Shown here: one piece after another, positions 50,601 to 64,000 of the stretch
Layout of the letters: every line of letters begins with the position of its first letter
How positions within the stretch are numbered: position 1 is the stretch's first letter
NCBI RefSeq assembly: GCF_901933205.1
Contig: NC_044572.1
Span: 74,521,465 to 74,585,464 of the forward strand
Length of the DNA stretch: 64,000 bases
From: Camarhynchus parvulus
Taxonomy: Eukaryota > Chordata > Aves > Passeriformes > Thraupidae
Direction: 5' to 3'
Notes under the pieces: generated by a model
Databases searched by the model: none
Told to the model about the DNA's origin: nothing
What the model saw: only the letters and a program-made list of their open reading frames with translations
Translations under genes and position numbers: made by a program

Positions 50601-53578
50601 TTGTATGTAAATGTAATAAGCTTAGGTGCATGTTTCTTGTCCTCAAGGAACTCTGCTGTCTACAGAATCATTACAGGTCTTTTCTGTTCATCCTATATTT
50701 GGAAATTTAATATTCTATATTCTATTTGTATTTTGTTCAATTTCTAAGCAACATTTTTATAGAGGACACAGCAACCTTATCCACTATTTCCAAAATTGTA
50801 CTAGGAGAAGAATAGGTGCAGAAAATACTTATAGGTCATGAAAGGAAAGATAGAGCATTACTTTTTTAAAACTGAAGCAGGTATTGGATGGATTTTCATG
50901 TCAGTCTTTCATACAGATTAATTCCATGCTAGACCAATGAGAATTGTGACATATATTAAGTTTTACTGAAAATTGGTAGTTCCAAATAAAACTGTTTCAG
51001 TGCTTAACCTAATTTCTGAGAATGGGAAAAATATGTAAATTTCTTAATGATTTTTGATAGTGTTATATCTTTAGCAGTATTCAATTTATACAAAACCAAT
51101 GATATTCAAATTTGCAAAGTTACTTTACAGGGCTCTACTAGCATGGTAAAATATTCACAGAATTTTGTGTTCATCATGAGATGAATCATGCAACAGAAGT
51201 AAGAGCAACTGACTCACTGTGATTATGATTTGGAGCATATTTAAGTATTTGTTCACTTGATCATGTGTATAATCCAGTTAATTAAAATTATACTACTAAT
51301 TAGGATATGTGTGTTTAAATATTTGTATGCTTTTGTTCCACAATAAAAGAAAATCTCATATAAAAAGATGGAGAATAGTGCTGAAATGGTTGAAGTTATT
51401 TATGGATGTTTGTGCAAAATACAACAAATAATGGGATCAGGAGAACTTTTTGACATACAGCCCTTTCTGTGTTGCTGTGACATAAATCACTTGTAACACC
51501 TGTGGAGTTGTCTCACTGAAGGGAATGAATTTGCACTGCTGTGAAATTACTGAAGACATAGAGAGAATAAAGCCCTATTCCTGTCATTGAAATATCTGGT
51601 AAGTGTGGAGCATACTTGTTATTTGATTTGCCCAGCCCTAATAACAAGTCCCATCTGTTTTGTGAGGCCTGTGAGTCATAGTGCCTCCTGCATAAGTCAT
51701 CTCTCTGAGTATCTTTCATTTTTATTTTTAACATAAAAAGAAGCCAAAGCAATAAAATGTAATCAATATACTTTGTAATTCTTGTTTATTAGAATTGCCT
51801 GGTAATAATTTTTATATCATAACAATGCAGTAATTTCTCATAAGTTTATTATATTGAAAGAGTAATCTGATAAAGTGCACAAATTGCCATTAGACCTTCA
51901 GAGTACAGTGTCACTTTTTTTCTCTCTATAAAATACACCAGATTAATGTCTGCTTACCCTTTTCTATTGTTCAGTTGTGAATATAGTTAAGAAAATCTCT
52001 GCTGCAGGAATGATGCTTCTCTGCAGTGACTAGATGTTTATTTTATTGGTATCTTTATCTCTAGGCAGATTGTTATTTGTCAGATGTTTGTCATTCTGTA
52101 GTAACAAAACCTGGTGACTCATCCAACAAAGAAACTTTCAAGTAGATCCCAAACTCTTTTGCTGAAACTGAAAAAACAGTAATTTAATGCATTTAAATTC
52201 CAGCAAGGGATCCAGGGACTTCCTTGCATATACCATTGCCCTTGAAATGATAGCAGCAAACCTAACTAAAGGCCACCTACATAGCCATGTAACCAGAAAA
52301 GGCAGAAGGAGGCAGATTCTGTACATTAAATCCACTTTGAATAAATACAATTTCCACCTGTAATGTTAATGGAGCAGAAAGAGTAAAGATTTTTTTCTGA
52401 GATAGAAAAACAGAGTCCCAAAACAGGCTGTATGATGGAAGAGGGGGGCAATACACAAGCAGAAAGGAAAAGGCTCCTTCATGTTGTCCTCCTTTTTCCT
52501 TCAAGCAAAATATTTTCTCGTACACCAGTGGCAAGAAGAATAGGCAATATGCAACTAATATTTTTTAGTATGATAATTTAAAAACTGCAAGAACACAGTC
52601 TTGTGTTTTCAAAATACCTCTTTTAACTGACATTTTTCATGTCATGTTTTTGGCAGGTTTTGGGTTTTTTTAAGAATGCAAGCATTTCTGTAGCTTAGGG
52701 CAGATATTACATGTTTTCAGTGTTAATGTATGCTTATATATATGTTTCCTGTAGACTTCTGTAATGTAAAGAATAAATATAAAAACCCTGTCCCATTTAT
52801 CTAATTAATAGGGTGACTTCCCATTTGTTGCCAAGAATTTCTATTTGAGGCAAAATTTGTTTCTATCTTCCATTTGTCTTTTTTATGAGAAAACAGATTG
52901 TGGAATTCTATGGGTAGGGTTTTCAGAGTGTTTTCTTACAATCTCTGAAGCTTTCATCTCAAGGTAAAATTCCTCAGGTTTGAATTCTGCCAAAATTCAG
53001 AGCCTATTTTGCTGTTTTCTTTTGAAGGAAAAAAAAATCAGTATTTTTGCTATCTTTTGTGAGCTGTGATGGATCCTCAGTGAGCTTAGCTTATGTGTGG
53101 TCAAAAGCACAGAGAACATCATGATAAACAGGAAATACTTTCTCTGGGAAGAAGTAGGCAATGACTGTTGAAGTAGCACCTGCCTTTGCATGCCTGTCAG
53201 AGAGCCCAAAGATGCTTTTTCTGCCAGAGAATTCAAATGCAAGAAAGAACGAAGGTAAGAAATATATTTCTTGCCTCAGTGCAATAATCTGTCATTGGAA
53301 TAGCTGATGTTGGAGCTGATGGAGAAGAAAGAGAGGAAAAAGTGCCCTAAGTATGCATGCATCTTTGAGGATATTTATGTGTGCACGTGTGGAGAATTGG
53401 CTAATGAGGGAGTAAACAGGTTTACATTCATACATAGTTTGATAGAGGTGAAACAGATGGGCTGCTGAGATTTACCAGTAGGAGATTTCCTGTATAAACC
53501 TTTAATACCATTTATGGTATTAAAAATATGTGGCTGTTATATTTTCCTGTGTTGCTGCACAGTTCTAACATTGTTTTT
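50601..53578. other. AT-rich non-coding DNA, no gene recognised
   Basis: No domain-bearing frame and no recognised repeat. Ordinary intergenic or intronic sequence. Confidence 0.5.
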
Positions 53579-53705
53579 CATAGAATCATAGAATGGTTTG
53601 AGTTGTGAGGGGCTATAAAGATCATCTAGTTCCAACCCCCCTGCAGAGGGTAGAGACACCTTTCACAAGACCTGGTTGCCCACCCAGCATTAGAGAGTTC
53701 AGTAC
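53579..53705 (-). repeat. CR1 LINE 3' end fragment
   Basis: Begins catagaatcatagaatgg (antisense of the CR1 terminal octamers), then 'gatcatctagttccaaccc' and 'ggtagagacacctttcacaa'. About 125 bp. Confidence 0.92.
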
Positions 53706-53773
53706 AGACAACCCACTGACATAATTTCATTATTTTTCAAAGTCTGTAACCAAATGGCAACAATCTTATACTG

Positions 53774-54012
53774 AAAGAGGGTAAATTTAGATTGGACATA
53801 AGGACAAAGGGCTTTTTATGATGGTGGTAGTGAGAGACTGGAACAGGTTGTCTGGAGCTGTGGATACCCCATCACTGGAAGTGTTCAAGATCAGATTGCT
53901 TAGGACTTTGAGCAACCTGATAGGTATTGGTAAATGTCCCTATTCCTGGCAAGCAGGTAGACTACATGGTCTTTACAAGTCCCTTCTAACCCAAATCATT
54001 CAATAATCTAAA
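53774..54012 (+). repeat. CR1 LINE 3' end fragment, opposite orientation
   Basis: Encodes the CR1 ORF2 tail (VRDWNRLSGAVDTPSLEVFK) followed by 3' UTR (cccttctaacccaaatcatt). It lies head-to-head with the minus copy at 53579-53705, about 70 bp apart. Confidence 0.9.
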
Positions 54013-56004
54013 TTTTTATGGCTTCTCCTTTCCACAGAATAAAGACATTGTGAAAAGAGGAGAAGAAGTGTGGAGAGTTTTAAAAATTTGGAAACCGAAC
54101 TGTTTACATAGTCCACAAATTTCTAAAGCATGGACCCCATCCCTGTAACCCTCTTGGATAAGCCTGCATAGACTATTTGTGAACTAGAGGCAAAACTAAG
54201 CATCAATAAGATAAATGCATGTTTCATCAAATAAGCTTCCCAGAGAAAGTGCATTGAATGAAATCACCTGTGCCTTCCTGATAATAAGTTTATATGTATT
54301 TGCCTATCTTTTCATCATTCTATAAATATTTTAATTTGAAAAAATCTAACTAAGGCAGTTTCAGAGGACTGAAAACCACAAGTTTTGGTTCTGAGCAAAA
54401 AGGAAGTTGTTTGCTTCAGCTGAATGTTTAGTAATGCAATGTCTATGGCCAGAAATAAGAAGCAAAATACAAAAGAACTTTTTTGGATGCTTTCTCTCTA
54501 CATTTACTCTTCTCTAAATGCAGGTCCTATTATATAGGCATTGCGTCTCTTATGACTTTAAATAATAGGAGGATCTGATTTAGCACATGCACAGGTTTAT
54601 TGATGAGTAGTATTTTATTGTCTCTTTAATTTTGAATTTATTCATTTTTTTTGAGATAGGGATAATCCAATGAAATTTTTCAGTGAAACATACAAACCCG
54701 TTTTTCATTAACTGATGACTTATAATGTTTGCTCAGATTCTTAAAGTAATTACTGTAATGAAACTCATATAGATGCAAGTAAAAGGCATTGTACCTAATT
54801 AAAACCTTATTAAATATATTTGGACACTATTGAATTGAATACAACAAATAACAAAAAATCATTAGAGACAAAACTAACATCTGTTTAAGCTTGATTGCAT
54901 TTTTCCTCACATTGTTTGCTAATTCCCTCTCTATTTGAGACTTGTTTTATACTAACATTTTACACATTTTAAGTAAATATAACCCAAGACAGTTTTCATT
55001 GTTGCTTATGGCAAAACAAAGAAACTATTTAGCCAAAAGATTCGCATTCTAGATTTGCCTTTCAAATATTCCTATAGTCTAAATGAAATCCAATGTGGAA
55101 CCATCATTTTTCATTCCTGCTTTCATTCAGTGCCAAAATACAGGCTCTGTGCTCCATGTTAAGTAAAACAGCTACGAGACTTGAGGTGTATATGACTCCC
55201 ATTTTTGCATCTCCCCGCTGCCCAGTTGACAAATTTTATGAAAAAAATGGGCCCTCATCCTCTCCCCATTTGTATCTTCTGCTGTCAGGCTTCAAGGCTG
55301 TACCAGAAACGTTGGTATTTATGCAGTTCTTGACTTTGATGGAAAAGTCAAGAGGCACCTTAAGAAACTCCTGCTTCTCCTCTGGCTCTTTGTCATTGCC
55401 ACAACAGTTGTGTTAATGTTATTCTGTATAGGCTGTGTTACACACCATATTACTGAAAAGGTCCATCTCAAATAGAACCTCAAAGGTGGGTTATTTTAAT
55501 CGCTAAAAATTCCCCCCCTTTTTTTTTTTTTTTTTTTTGTTCCCATAGTATGTTCTCAATAACAGCTGTACTAGCACAGAGGAGGGTGCAGGTGAGGTTT
55601 AAATATTGCACCAGAAAAAGATGTTACAGTAAGTGACAGGATTTTGTCTTTTCTGTATGGATTTTCTGTTTGTTTTTTACTTTTCTTTTTCTCCTTTGAT
55701 TATTTATATAGTTATTGCCCAGAAGTCCCATTTAAGCCTTCAGGTGTAGAAGTCTAGGTCAAAGCAAGTCTTTCTGACAGCATGTGTTAGAACATCGTGC
55801 TAGGCTAGGTTAGGATATGCTCACCAGAAAGCATAAAATGTCCAGGTGGTATTGGATAACTAGAGATAGTAGGGGACTGCCTTTTTCAGCTCTGAGTCAC
55901 CAATGCAAACCCAAATAAGGTGTCAAATAAAGTCAATTTTGGCCAGTTATGAACTCAAAAAAATGTTGCAAAGGTTTACACTGAATTTTTTTTTTAAGAT
56001 AATG
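54013..56004. other. AT-rich non-coding DNA, no gene recognised
   Basis: Contains a T-run at 55518-55539. The 107-codon frame at 55093-55416 has no domain. Confidence 0.5.
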
Positions 56005-56930
56005 TATGTGGTATTTTAATTCTGGACCAAAATTAAACTCCAAATAAGCCACCCCCTTCCCCCCAGTCCCTACAGCAAGAGAGGGACAAAAGCAGAGGTT
56101 ATGGATTAAGAAAACAATTTACTGAAAGCAAAAAGCAATTGAATAAGAAAAGCACAGTAATAACAACAATATTAATGAAAAAAGGGCACAAAAAGATAAG
56201 ATGATTTACAATCAAAAAGGTATTTGTAAACAAATTTAGTTCCATGTGGCTGCTGGGACAAAAGCAAGGTAGCAGCTGTTCCTGTGAGCATCACCACATG
56301 GTTTCCCAGACAAAGACAACATGGAGGGTGCTCCTTGCAGCAGGTACTCCCATCCCTGAGCCTGAAACAATGACAAACAATGATGGACAAATCCCAACAA
56401 ATCTGGATTGTCTGCACAGTACCGCCCATTTTTTTCCAGACCACTGCACACTGCTGATTCAAATCCATGTGGGACTGACACTTCAGAGCTCCACCCTGCT
56501 CCACATGGCACAACTCAGCTCCTTCTGGCTCAGTTCAGCTGGAATTGGGCTCACCTCTGCGGCTCCGTTCCCTAGAGGTTAGGGTCCATTCCCTATGGTG
56601 TGGGTTTGGGATTAGGGTTAGGGCTAAGCAGCTGGCACTGCTTTTCAGCACTGTGTGTTGGAGCTGCATCTCAGTGGAATGGGGAGGGGATGGGGAACCT
56701 CAGAGGATGTGTTTCACAGGGCTGATCCTGGCAATCTCCCCCCAATGAAGAGAGGGAGACAAAATGATACACTTCCAGGGGTACTTTCCTTTTTCTTCCC
56801 CCAAAGCCACCCTCCCCCAGTGATGATGTACGTGGTACAGAACCTGGCCATGCCTGCACTGCTCCTAAGTTTCACCCCCTCTTTGCAACCAGGATGACAC
56901 AGTTTGCACAGATTTATTAATTGAAAAAAA
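56005..56930 (-). mobile_element. Probable LTR of an avian ERV
   Basis: On the minus strand the left part reads like an LTR end: a ctttcagtaaattgttttc poly(A)-region segment, then 'cataacctctgcttttgtcc', a G-rich run (complement of acccccttccccccag) and gtttaattttggtccag. The middle is GC-richer with CT-rich and purine-rich blocks, consistent with U3. No target duplication or exact right end was identified. Overlapping ~110-codon frames on both strands have no domains. Confidence 0.6.
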
Positions 56931-57616
56931 TACAATTTAAACAGTAATCCTCCAGGGCAGAATGCTGTGACATTTCAGGCCATCTAAGTATTTTCTCAGG
57001 AGTTGCCATTTAAAACTAAATTGGTTTCCTATGAGGAATTCCCTTTCTGTTGCCATCTACTCATTCAGTGGGTAGCACTTTTGATCTGCCTCTTGGATGA
57101 CCAACAGTGTGTTTCAGCAAAGGTTTTTCAAGCAGGGTAAAAATCACTAACCACCGAATTGTAACAGAGGAGCTGACTTCTAGGCAAAAGAAAAAAGCAA
57201 GCATTGAAACCTGTCACTAGTATGGTTCCAGAGATGTTAAACATCTAAGGGACAGGCAAATTGCCTAATAAAACCCAGAAATATGAGCAGTTATTTACAT
57301 AGACAAAAAGAATGATACTAAGTATAGTAAATATTAATTATGCTTATGAACATATTATAATTCACTTTATAAATTAAGTCCAGCCTGTATTTTTAGCTTT
57401 ATCTTTCTAGCTACAAAAATACACATTTTGACACTTTTTAGATAATAGTGCTTCTTGAGTATACATTCACATATTATATCACTTTGCATACTAAAAATAA
57501 TAAATTTTCAAAGAAACAAACAAAAAAAAAAAACATGAAAACAAAAAAAACCCAAACAATTTAGAGGAGGCAAAGCGTTTTATAAAAATCCCAGCAAATA
57601 TAAACTATACCTGTTG
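56931..57616. other. AT-rich non-coding DNA, no feature recognised
   Basis: Nothing recognised. Confidence 0.5.
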
Positions 57617-57633
57617 GGAAAAAAAAAAAAAAA

Positions 57634-57675
<42 letters not shown>

Positions 57676-57720
57676 AAAAAAAAACCCAAAAAAACCAAAA
57701 AACCCCCCAAAAAAGCAAAA
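57617..57720. repeat. Adenine-rich tract (~100 bp)
   Basis: Long A runs broken by single or few C bases, ending in aaaaaccccccaaaa. Its length may be unreliable in the assembly. The Phe-rich minus frame over it is an artefact. It is not attached to a recognised retrogene. Confidence 0.9.
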
Positions 57721-60700
57721 AGAAACCCCTATCTGTGGGAAAAAATGATAAAATTTAACCAATTAACCACTATGCAGTTTTAAATCATGTGAACAAAAGT
57801 AGTCATAAGTATCCTTTCAATGCATAAATGGAAAAATTCATATCTTGTATAAGCACTTGTATTTTTCCTTTGAAGAATGACCTAAGGAATTTAAACACAG
57901 GGAGACATCCCCAAAATAATAATTTTATTTGAAATAACAGAAGAAAAATATTGCAAATTATCCTTATGCCTTTTTAGTTGTTGAAAACAGTGATCTTATG
58001 TCACTCATTCACTCATTCACTGTCATTTAAGATAGCTTCTTTAGTATTACCTAGTGTTAGTAAAGGATTACAATCTCAATCCATTTTGCCAACTTGATGA
58101 TCCATTAATATGCAGGTTAGTTTCAGAATGAGGCAGTAAATTCAAACCTATATTGTTTTGATATTGCACACAACATCAGTTTTATTTTTTTTTCTTATTT
58201 ATTTAACTGTATCTAGTAGATAGCATCAGTGGATCACTGAAGTGTTTTACTAGGCCACTTTCCCAAACAGTAAAAGTTTCCATTTTCCCTTAGACTGTTG
58301 TCATATGTTCTGTTCCCATAAAACCTGTGAACATGACAATCTATAACCTGAATACCCTTTTTACAAGTGTAGGGTTTTTTTTCCAGCTGCCTCCACTCAT
58401 CTGCGTCAGTCTGTGAACAGCACTTCTGAACACTTTTTAATATTCATCATATACAATGTGTTTAGATATGAGAGAGGATAGGATTAGGCCCTTAATGTGC
58501 TTTCCCTTCCTTTTCTTTCTTTGAAAAACAAACAATAAACCCTGCAATTTGCACTCAAATCATCCTCAAATACCTAGTCTGGTCTCATAGTGGATGAGTG
58601 TAAAGTAGGTGGCACAGCTAAGTCAATGATGTTTAGAGTGTGAGGTTTTGCTTATATTATGTATTTATTCATGTTAGAAGAGCTTTTTGAGAAGTGCTGT
58701 CTAGTGCTTTGCTGTCAACGTGCTCAGGAGTAGCAAGCACTAGGATTTTTGGATTTCAGTACTTCAAAAACCAGCAGAGGCAATGTTCCAATGTCTTTTT
58801 TGATTTTGTCACTCAGAATGAAAAATCTCTCTACTATTTAGTGTAACTACTGTGACAGAATAGAATCAGTTGATAAGGGCTGTCTCTTTAAGTAGTCAGG
58901 CAGGTATTTTTAATTTTTATTCTAAGCCTTGCAAATTGCAGAGCAATAAGTGAAAAAACAGTAGAGCAAAAGGTACCCTGTTGTTGCTGAGAATACTGTT
59001 ATTGTTAACTTCATCTGTTCTAGTACTTGATCTTCATAGAAACAGTTAGAAACAGAAAGAAGAAGCATTCTTAATCTGATGTAGCTGTAATAACTATGTT
59101 TATTTGAAACAAGGTATTGATTAAATAGACACTGTGAATTAAATAACTTTAGTTCTGACCTTTCTTCTTCTGCTCCCAAAGTATGATGCAATAACAAGAT
59201 CTTTATTCCAAACCACCTCATTCTGTGATCCAGTTCAACAACTATTTTACTTATATTGATCATTATTCAGTCAGGGTCACATATCTCATTTGGTGAATGC
59301 TATGCACATCCATTATTTTTAGACTCAGTGAAGTTTCTGGACATGTATTTATGTAGTTAATAAAGAATCGGTAATTCTGTAATTTTCTGTTTGCTGGGAC
59401 TTACCAAACTACTTGCAACTGCAAATCATCAAATATGTTTTGTCACTGTAAACCCTGAATGTGTTTTATCTCAGTCACAATATTGTGGGAATGGCAAAAA
59501 GTTTGCTGCTATTCAGTTCAAAGATAAAGGTGTTATCAAAAATTCCTTGGTATTCCCTTCAGTCAATCCCTAGAAAATCTTGCCTTGGTAAGTGTCTCGA
59601 TTATATCTCTGCTACAGAGGAGATTTGAAAATATTCTTTATGGAAAAGACTGTGTTAAGATTGAACAAATGTTATGAACAATTTTTATTGAACAAATCTT
59701 GTGTTATGAATATTAGATTCTCTGAAAATTTTGTGATAATGGCTCAGTTATAATTGTATTCATTCAGAGTAAGAGTTGGTGGTTAAAAAGCTAACTAGTG
59801 TCTAAGAGACCCTAATTTAGTTCTCTGCTAATACATAGTTTCTCTGCATGAATGAGAAAGTACTTAGAAGAGCCTTGTGAAAATATTCAAGGCAGTTAGA
59901 GGAAGCTTCACAAATGCAAAGTTGACCATATTTTGATAATTTAGAAAGTATACTTTAACTCTCACTGTTTTATTAGCACAGAGTACCAATAAAAGTACCT
60001 CTTTAAACTTTGGGGTTTGGGGTTCTTTTATTGTGTATACGTATTCTTACACTTGCACTTTGTATATTAGCTATCTGAAGGCTTCAAGGGATTCTCCTGT
60101 ATACTCACACAATCTGGAAAAAATAGTTGGCTGTTCCCCTCAGTTAATGGACTCTATTAAAATCTTTTCTACTCAGTCTTCATTTAGTGGTTCTCAATTT
60201 CTCTGGCTGGAAGATCTCTGAAGTCAACAGGTGTCTCTTTTGGGCTCTTCACATGACGTATATTCAGGCTGAAAAAGTCATAAAAATTCACTTTAGTCAA
60301 AAGGGTGATTGAAAATCCCACTGTCATCCATTAAAGACTATCAGATACATATACTCCCTTTGTAGGAATGCCTCTCCTCCACATAAATTGTGGCAGCATG
60401 GTAATAATAGCTAAGTAATAACAATTACTAAGCATATACATATTTCTTTATTTGCTTCTCAAGACATCCAGCCTGAATTTTATGCAGACCTCCAACCTAC
60501 CCAGTTGCAACCAACTGCAAATGCTGAAAGTTCTGAAATGAAACTTCCCCTTTCCCTGGATTGCTGCTTCAGCAATCACACAGCTTTTCCAAACATTATA
60601 ATATTAATATTCACAGATTTAGGCAAGAGGAGGGGAAAAAAGAAGAAATGTCTATATATCCATTAGGTTTGATTATGCTTTTATTTTCTTAAATCAGCTT

Positions 60701-61517
60701 CAGCCTGTCTTCTTCTAGAATGGTATTTAAATCATGGCAGTCACTTAAGAGTGAAGACTGGTTGAGCTGTGGAAATCCTGTAGTTGTCCATTGTCCTGGG
60801 CTGCCTTTCCTTTATTTTTCTTTCTGTTATAGGATAAGATCATAATCTATAATCTTGACTGTCTCAGGTTCTTGTGTTTTCTTAGAGAAACTTGACAGTG
60901 TGTTCATGTTTTGTGATACCTATGGAAAAGGCATGAGGAAAATTGACACAGCATGTGTAAAATCCCAGGGCCCATTACGTGTCAAAAGCAATGTGAATGA
61001 TGTTGCCATGGATAAATCAGGAAGTATGTCTTAATGTAGATTCTGTGTTTATTTAACATTTGTCTTGCTCTTACAAGTCCACTGACAAGTGTTGCGTTAG
61101 TCTCAAGAGATGAAGTGTGCTTTTTCCTTACCGTCTTACTAACTTCGCTGGTTTGTCTGCACACTTTTATGGATATACACAGTGCAGTTTGCTCTGCCTG
61201 TGAATTTACTGAGAGGATGTATTCTCCCCCACATTCTATTAGAAAGCTAAACAGAAACTACAATGATGGCCTCCCTCTTCCAGCACCTTGGTGTGCCAAC
61301 TGTTATAAACTCAATACAGCCATTATGAACTGAATGCAGAAAGGTGTCTTGTTCTGTGACTTTTTTACTGACAGCCTGAATGTATCCTCCCTCCAAAGAA
61401 AGGTTTCATTTTATGTCTCCTAAGCTTTAGTTGCAATTGTCCAGGCTGTTAGAGCTTCATATTATTGGAATCACATTGCTGCTGGCTTCACAATGCAGCT
61501 GAAATTGGTCATTGATC
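57721..61517. other. AT-rich non-coding DNA, no gene recognised
   Basis: Includes a short cattcact octamer repeat near 58003-58022. No gene, RNA or transposon recognised. Confidence 0.5.
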
Positions 61518-61607
61518 CAATAGTGTGATTATAAATATGGCAGCTGGATGGTTGGCACACTATTTACAATAGTGTGATTATAAATATGGCAGCTGGATGA
61601 TTGGCAG
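61518..61607. repeat. 49-bp tandem duplication
   Basis: caatagtgtgattataaata and the following 20 bp (tggcagctggatggttggca) occur at 61518 and again at 61567 with a single-base difference. The spacer, cactattta, is present once. Confidence 0.9.
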
Positions 61608-62899
61608 CTTCTTTATTGCACAGTGTGCATATTGGAAATGTCTGTGTCTGAATCCCAATGTAGATGCTTTCCTCTATTGCAGGTATGTGTTTACTGTATG
61701 TGTAGCTTTTTTTCTTTTACTTTGCTGTCCTGTTCAATTGTTGGACATTCTTCATTTATTATTTTATTTCTATGTTCTTGAGTGAGTGTTCCATCCTGCT
61801 TACTATACTTTATATCAGTAGCTACAAATACTTACACAGTAGTGCAGTGCAGATATTGTTTAACTATCATTAAACTTGTGACCACTGAAGCTGAATAGAA
61901 GTCATACAGGCTTGAGAAGTTACCCAGATTTTCAGGGAATTTTTCAAGAATGTATCAAACTTTATGTTGCAGTATCTTTACTGATATGTCTCTCACTTAA
62001 AAGTAACTTTACTGTTTTTGGGCTGGGGGTTTTTTATGATGATGGTGATTCAGTTTCCGTTGTTTTTTTGGAATAAGTTTCCTTATTGTTGTTCTGTTTG
62101 ATTACTTTCTCACAGAGATTGCTCATGTTAGATAATGAGTTTGTCTCTAATTAAGAAAGCTGTACCATTCCAGAATATTTATATGAAGGTCAGCTTTAAT
62201 CTAGTCGACTTTTGTTTTGATTCTTGGCTTCAAATGAAAAATTGTGTCTCATTATTTTGAGAGTTATATTACTCATTATACAACTTTACCAGGTGTAAAC
62301 ATGTTTTCATTTCTAGCATCCTTTATATTAATTTCTCATTGCTTCTTCAGTGAAATAGAAAAAAAATCCACTTATCTTCCATGCAGACTCATTTTTGGTA
62401 CCATTTACAGTGTTTTCTTTTCCTTTCTTTCTTCATCTGGAAATCTGGTTTACCATGTAGGTTAAGTTTTTCTATTCTCTAGTCTGAGATTTTAAAAGCT
62501 GTGTAGTTTGACTGTTGTTTTTTCTTTTTAGTAGGCCACATTGTTCATGGCTCTTAATACCATGTTTCATTCATTGTGTGCTGGTTAATTATTACATCAA
62601 ACTAGAGGTTTCCTTTTATTTTATTTTTAGAGCTTTTCTTACCAAAATGTGACTATTACAAGCAGAACAGTATATTCACTCAGTTTCACACTCTAGCAAC
62701 CTCTTCCGTGCAAGTTCCATGTCATTAGCCAATGCTGATAATAAAGAGAGAAAATTATAGAGTGAGAATCTATAGATCTTACGTACTACTTTGGACTCCT
62801 AATACCAAAGTGTCACAAAATGAGAATAGGAATCAGGCTTTGCATTTAAAAGACCAGTGAAATAGGTGGTTACATAAAATAGAATTTCAAATAACAACC
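61608..62899. other. AT-rich non-coding DNA, no feature recognised
   Basis: Nothing recognised. Confidence 0.5.
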
Positions 62900-63250
62900 C
62901 TGCATTGTGGAGTTGTGGGTTGGAGACAGACACACAACACAACAGACTGAGGAGCCATCAGCAAACAGCCACAAGTTTATTATGGTTGCCTTTTTTATTA
63001 GGGCTTTGGATTTCCCAGGTTAGATAGTTGATCGAATGGGACCTCTCTCCACTCAGTTCTCAGGCCAGTGGTGTGTCTGCATCTAAGATTGAACAGGGCT
63101 GCCTGAGGTCTCTGTTACCTCTTTTCTAGAGTGAGCGAGGTCAGCTGAATTGGATTTGTTGTGGCCAGATTTACCTTGTTCAGCTACAGACTAGCTGTAG
63201 TGTGAAAAGCCCAAATCTGGAAAACCCTAAGAATCTATTTAATTATGATG
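62900..63250 (-). mobile_element. Possible LTR remnant
   Basis: On the minus strand an AATAAACTTGTGGCTG segment (complement near 62971-62986) resembles a poly(A) signal and R/U5 start. It is followed by a CA-rich end with 'acacacaacacaacag' on the plus strand. Composition differs from the flanks. No target duplication was found; boundaries are estimates. Confidence 0.42.
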
Positions 63251-64000
63251 CTTCATTTAAAGATTAAAGCTAAGGTCAGAAACATAATATTTCTGTGATA
63301 GTTTTCTAGTTCACAATGTCTCTGTTTCATGCTAATAGAAGCAACTACTGTATATACTGTTTTTCCTAAGATAAAATCAGAAACAGAAACGTTAAGTGGA
63401 AAACTTAGGGGTAGAGGATGAGAAACACAAATAAAATTAATGTCTCACTGCTGTACTTGTTTAGGCCTTAATTCAGAGCTAAGTGTCAGCTTCATTCCAT
63501 TTTATTCCCTCTTATCTTTCCATTAATAGGGGAATTACTCTATTGCAGAAATAAGGTGTATCTAGCACCCTACTTACACTATATTTAATTACAGTGAGAG
63601 AGAACAAAAATAATTTAGACTGAAAACACATATTGAAACTCGAACACAGCCAGCATGTCTGGTCCTGCCGTTTCCTGAATGAAAAGTGTTTGAAGTGCAT
63701 TTGTCTCTCATTCTTTTTATCATTTTCTGGTAATTGCTTTTGATTCTTTCAGGATCAGTGCAGAAATAGATTCTGTAAATCCATCCAAAGACTTGGTTTT
63801 AACCAGTGTTAAAAGAAGTAAATAAATAGGTGAAGTTTTTCTCTCTCTTAACAGGAATTCAATGCAATATATCTAACATTCATATTGAGTCTTCTTTGTA
63901 CTGAATTCTTATGAAATTGAATTTATATAGAACTGATTCTTTTTGGTCTCAAAGGTATCTGCATGGCATTAACTTATAGAGAAAAGTGTTATTACCATCT
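63251..64000. other. AT-rich non-coding DNA, no feature recognised
   Basis: Nothing recognised up to the window end. Confidence 0.5.

Noticed and set aside
56611..56624. TTAGGG-like interstitial telomere motif
   Set aside because: Only two imperfect units inside a probable LTR. Expected by chance and LTR composition.
57580..57762. Phe-rich 60-codon minus frame
   Set aside because: Translation of a poly(A)/poly(T) tract.

Overview
The window looks like bird nuclear DNA. It is AT-rich and intron- or intergenic-like, with many CR1 non-LTR retrotransposon pieces carrying the usual avian 3' end (tandem ATTCTATG-type octamers), plus class II and ERVL-like long terminal repeats (LTRs) of avian type. 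The number of LTR insertions would suit a songbird, but that is a guess. I found no host protein-coding gene, tRNA, rRNA or CRISPR array that I can name. Most open frames here are short and look like chance or transposon shadows.

Layout. About 135-2622 (minus strand) is a betaretrovirus-like (class II) endogenous retrovirus. Its one long frame of 746 codons joins a Gag-like N-terminus directly to the end of reverse transcriptase, RNase H and integrase; capsid, nucleocapsid, protease and the polymerase core are missing. A short overlapping frame at the left may be the start of env. About 2640-12640 is plain AT-rich DNA with an old CR1 tail (4930), a 26-bp perfect inverted repeat (6169/6251), a GT-rich stretch (6590) and a CR1 tail (11585). 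12659-13505 is the only GC-rich island, containing an 11-bp G4-prone minisatellite and bracketed by an imperfect direct repeat. 13521-27310 holds an unidentified candidate signal-peptide exon (22252), a POU-octamer cluster (23317), a short triplicated palindromic unit (23749) and an old CR1 (25135). A solo LTR lies at 27310-27655.

Further right are CR1 copies at 34411, 53579 and 53774, and a degraded LTR at 40288. At 48190-50600 a CR1 is split by a 1254-bp solo LTR (48556-49809) with a clean 5-bp target duplication. A probable LTR on the minus strand occupies 56005-56930, and another is possible at 62900-63250. Small tandem duplications lie at 30261, 46253 and 61518, and a ~100-bp adenine tract at 57617.

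How it fits together: the window is a record of successive transposon insertions in gene-poor DNA. The most notable object is the retroviral fusion frame, which lacks a polymerase but keeps all expected metal-binding residues of RNase H and integrase with no stop codon.
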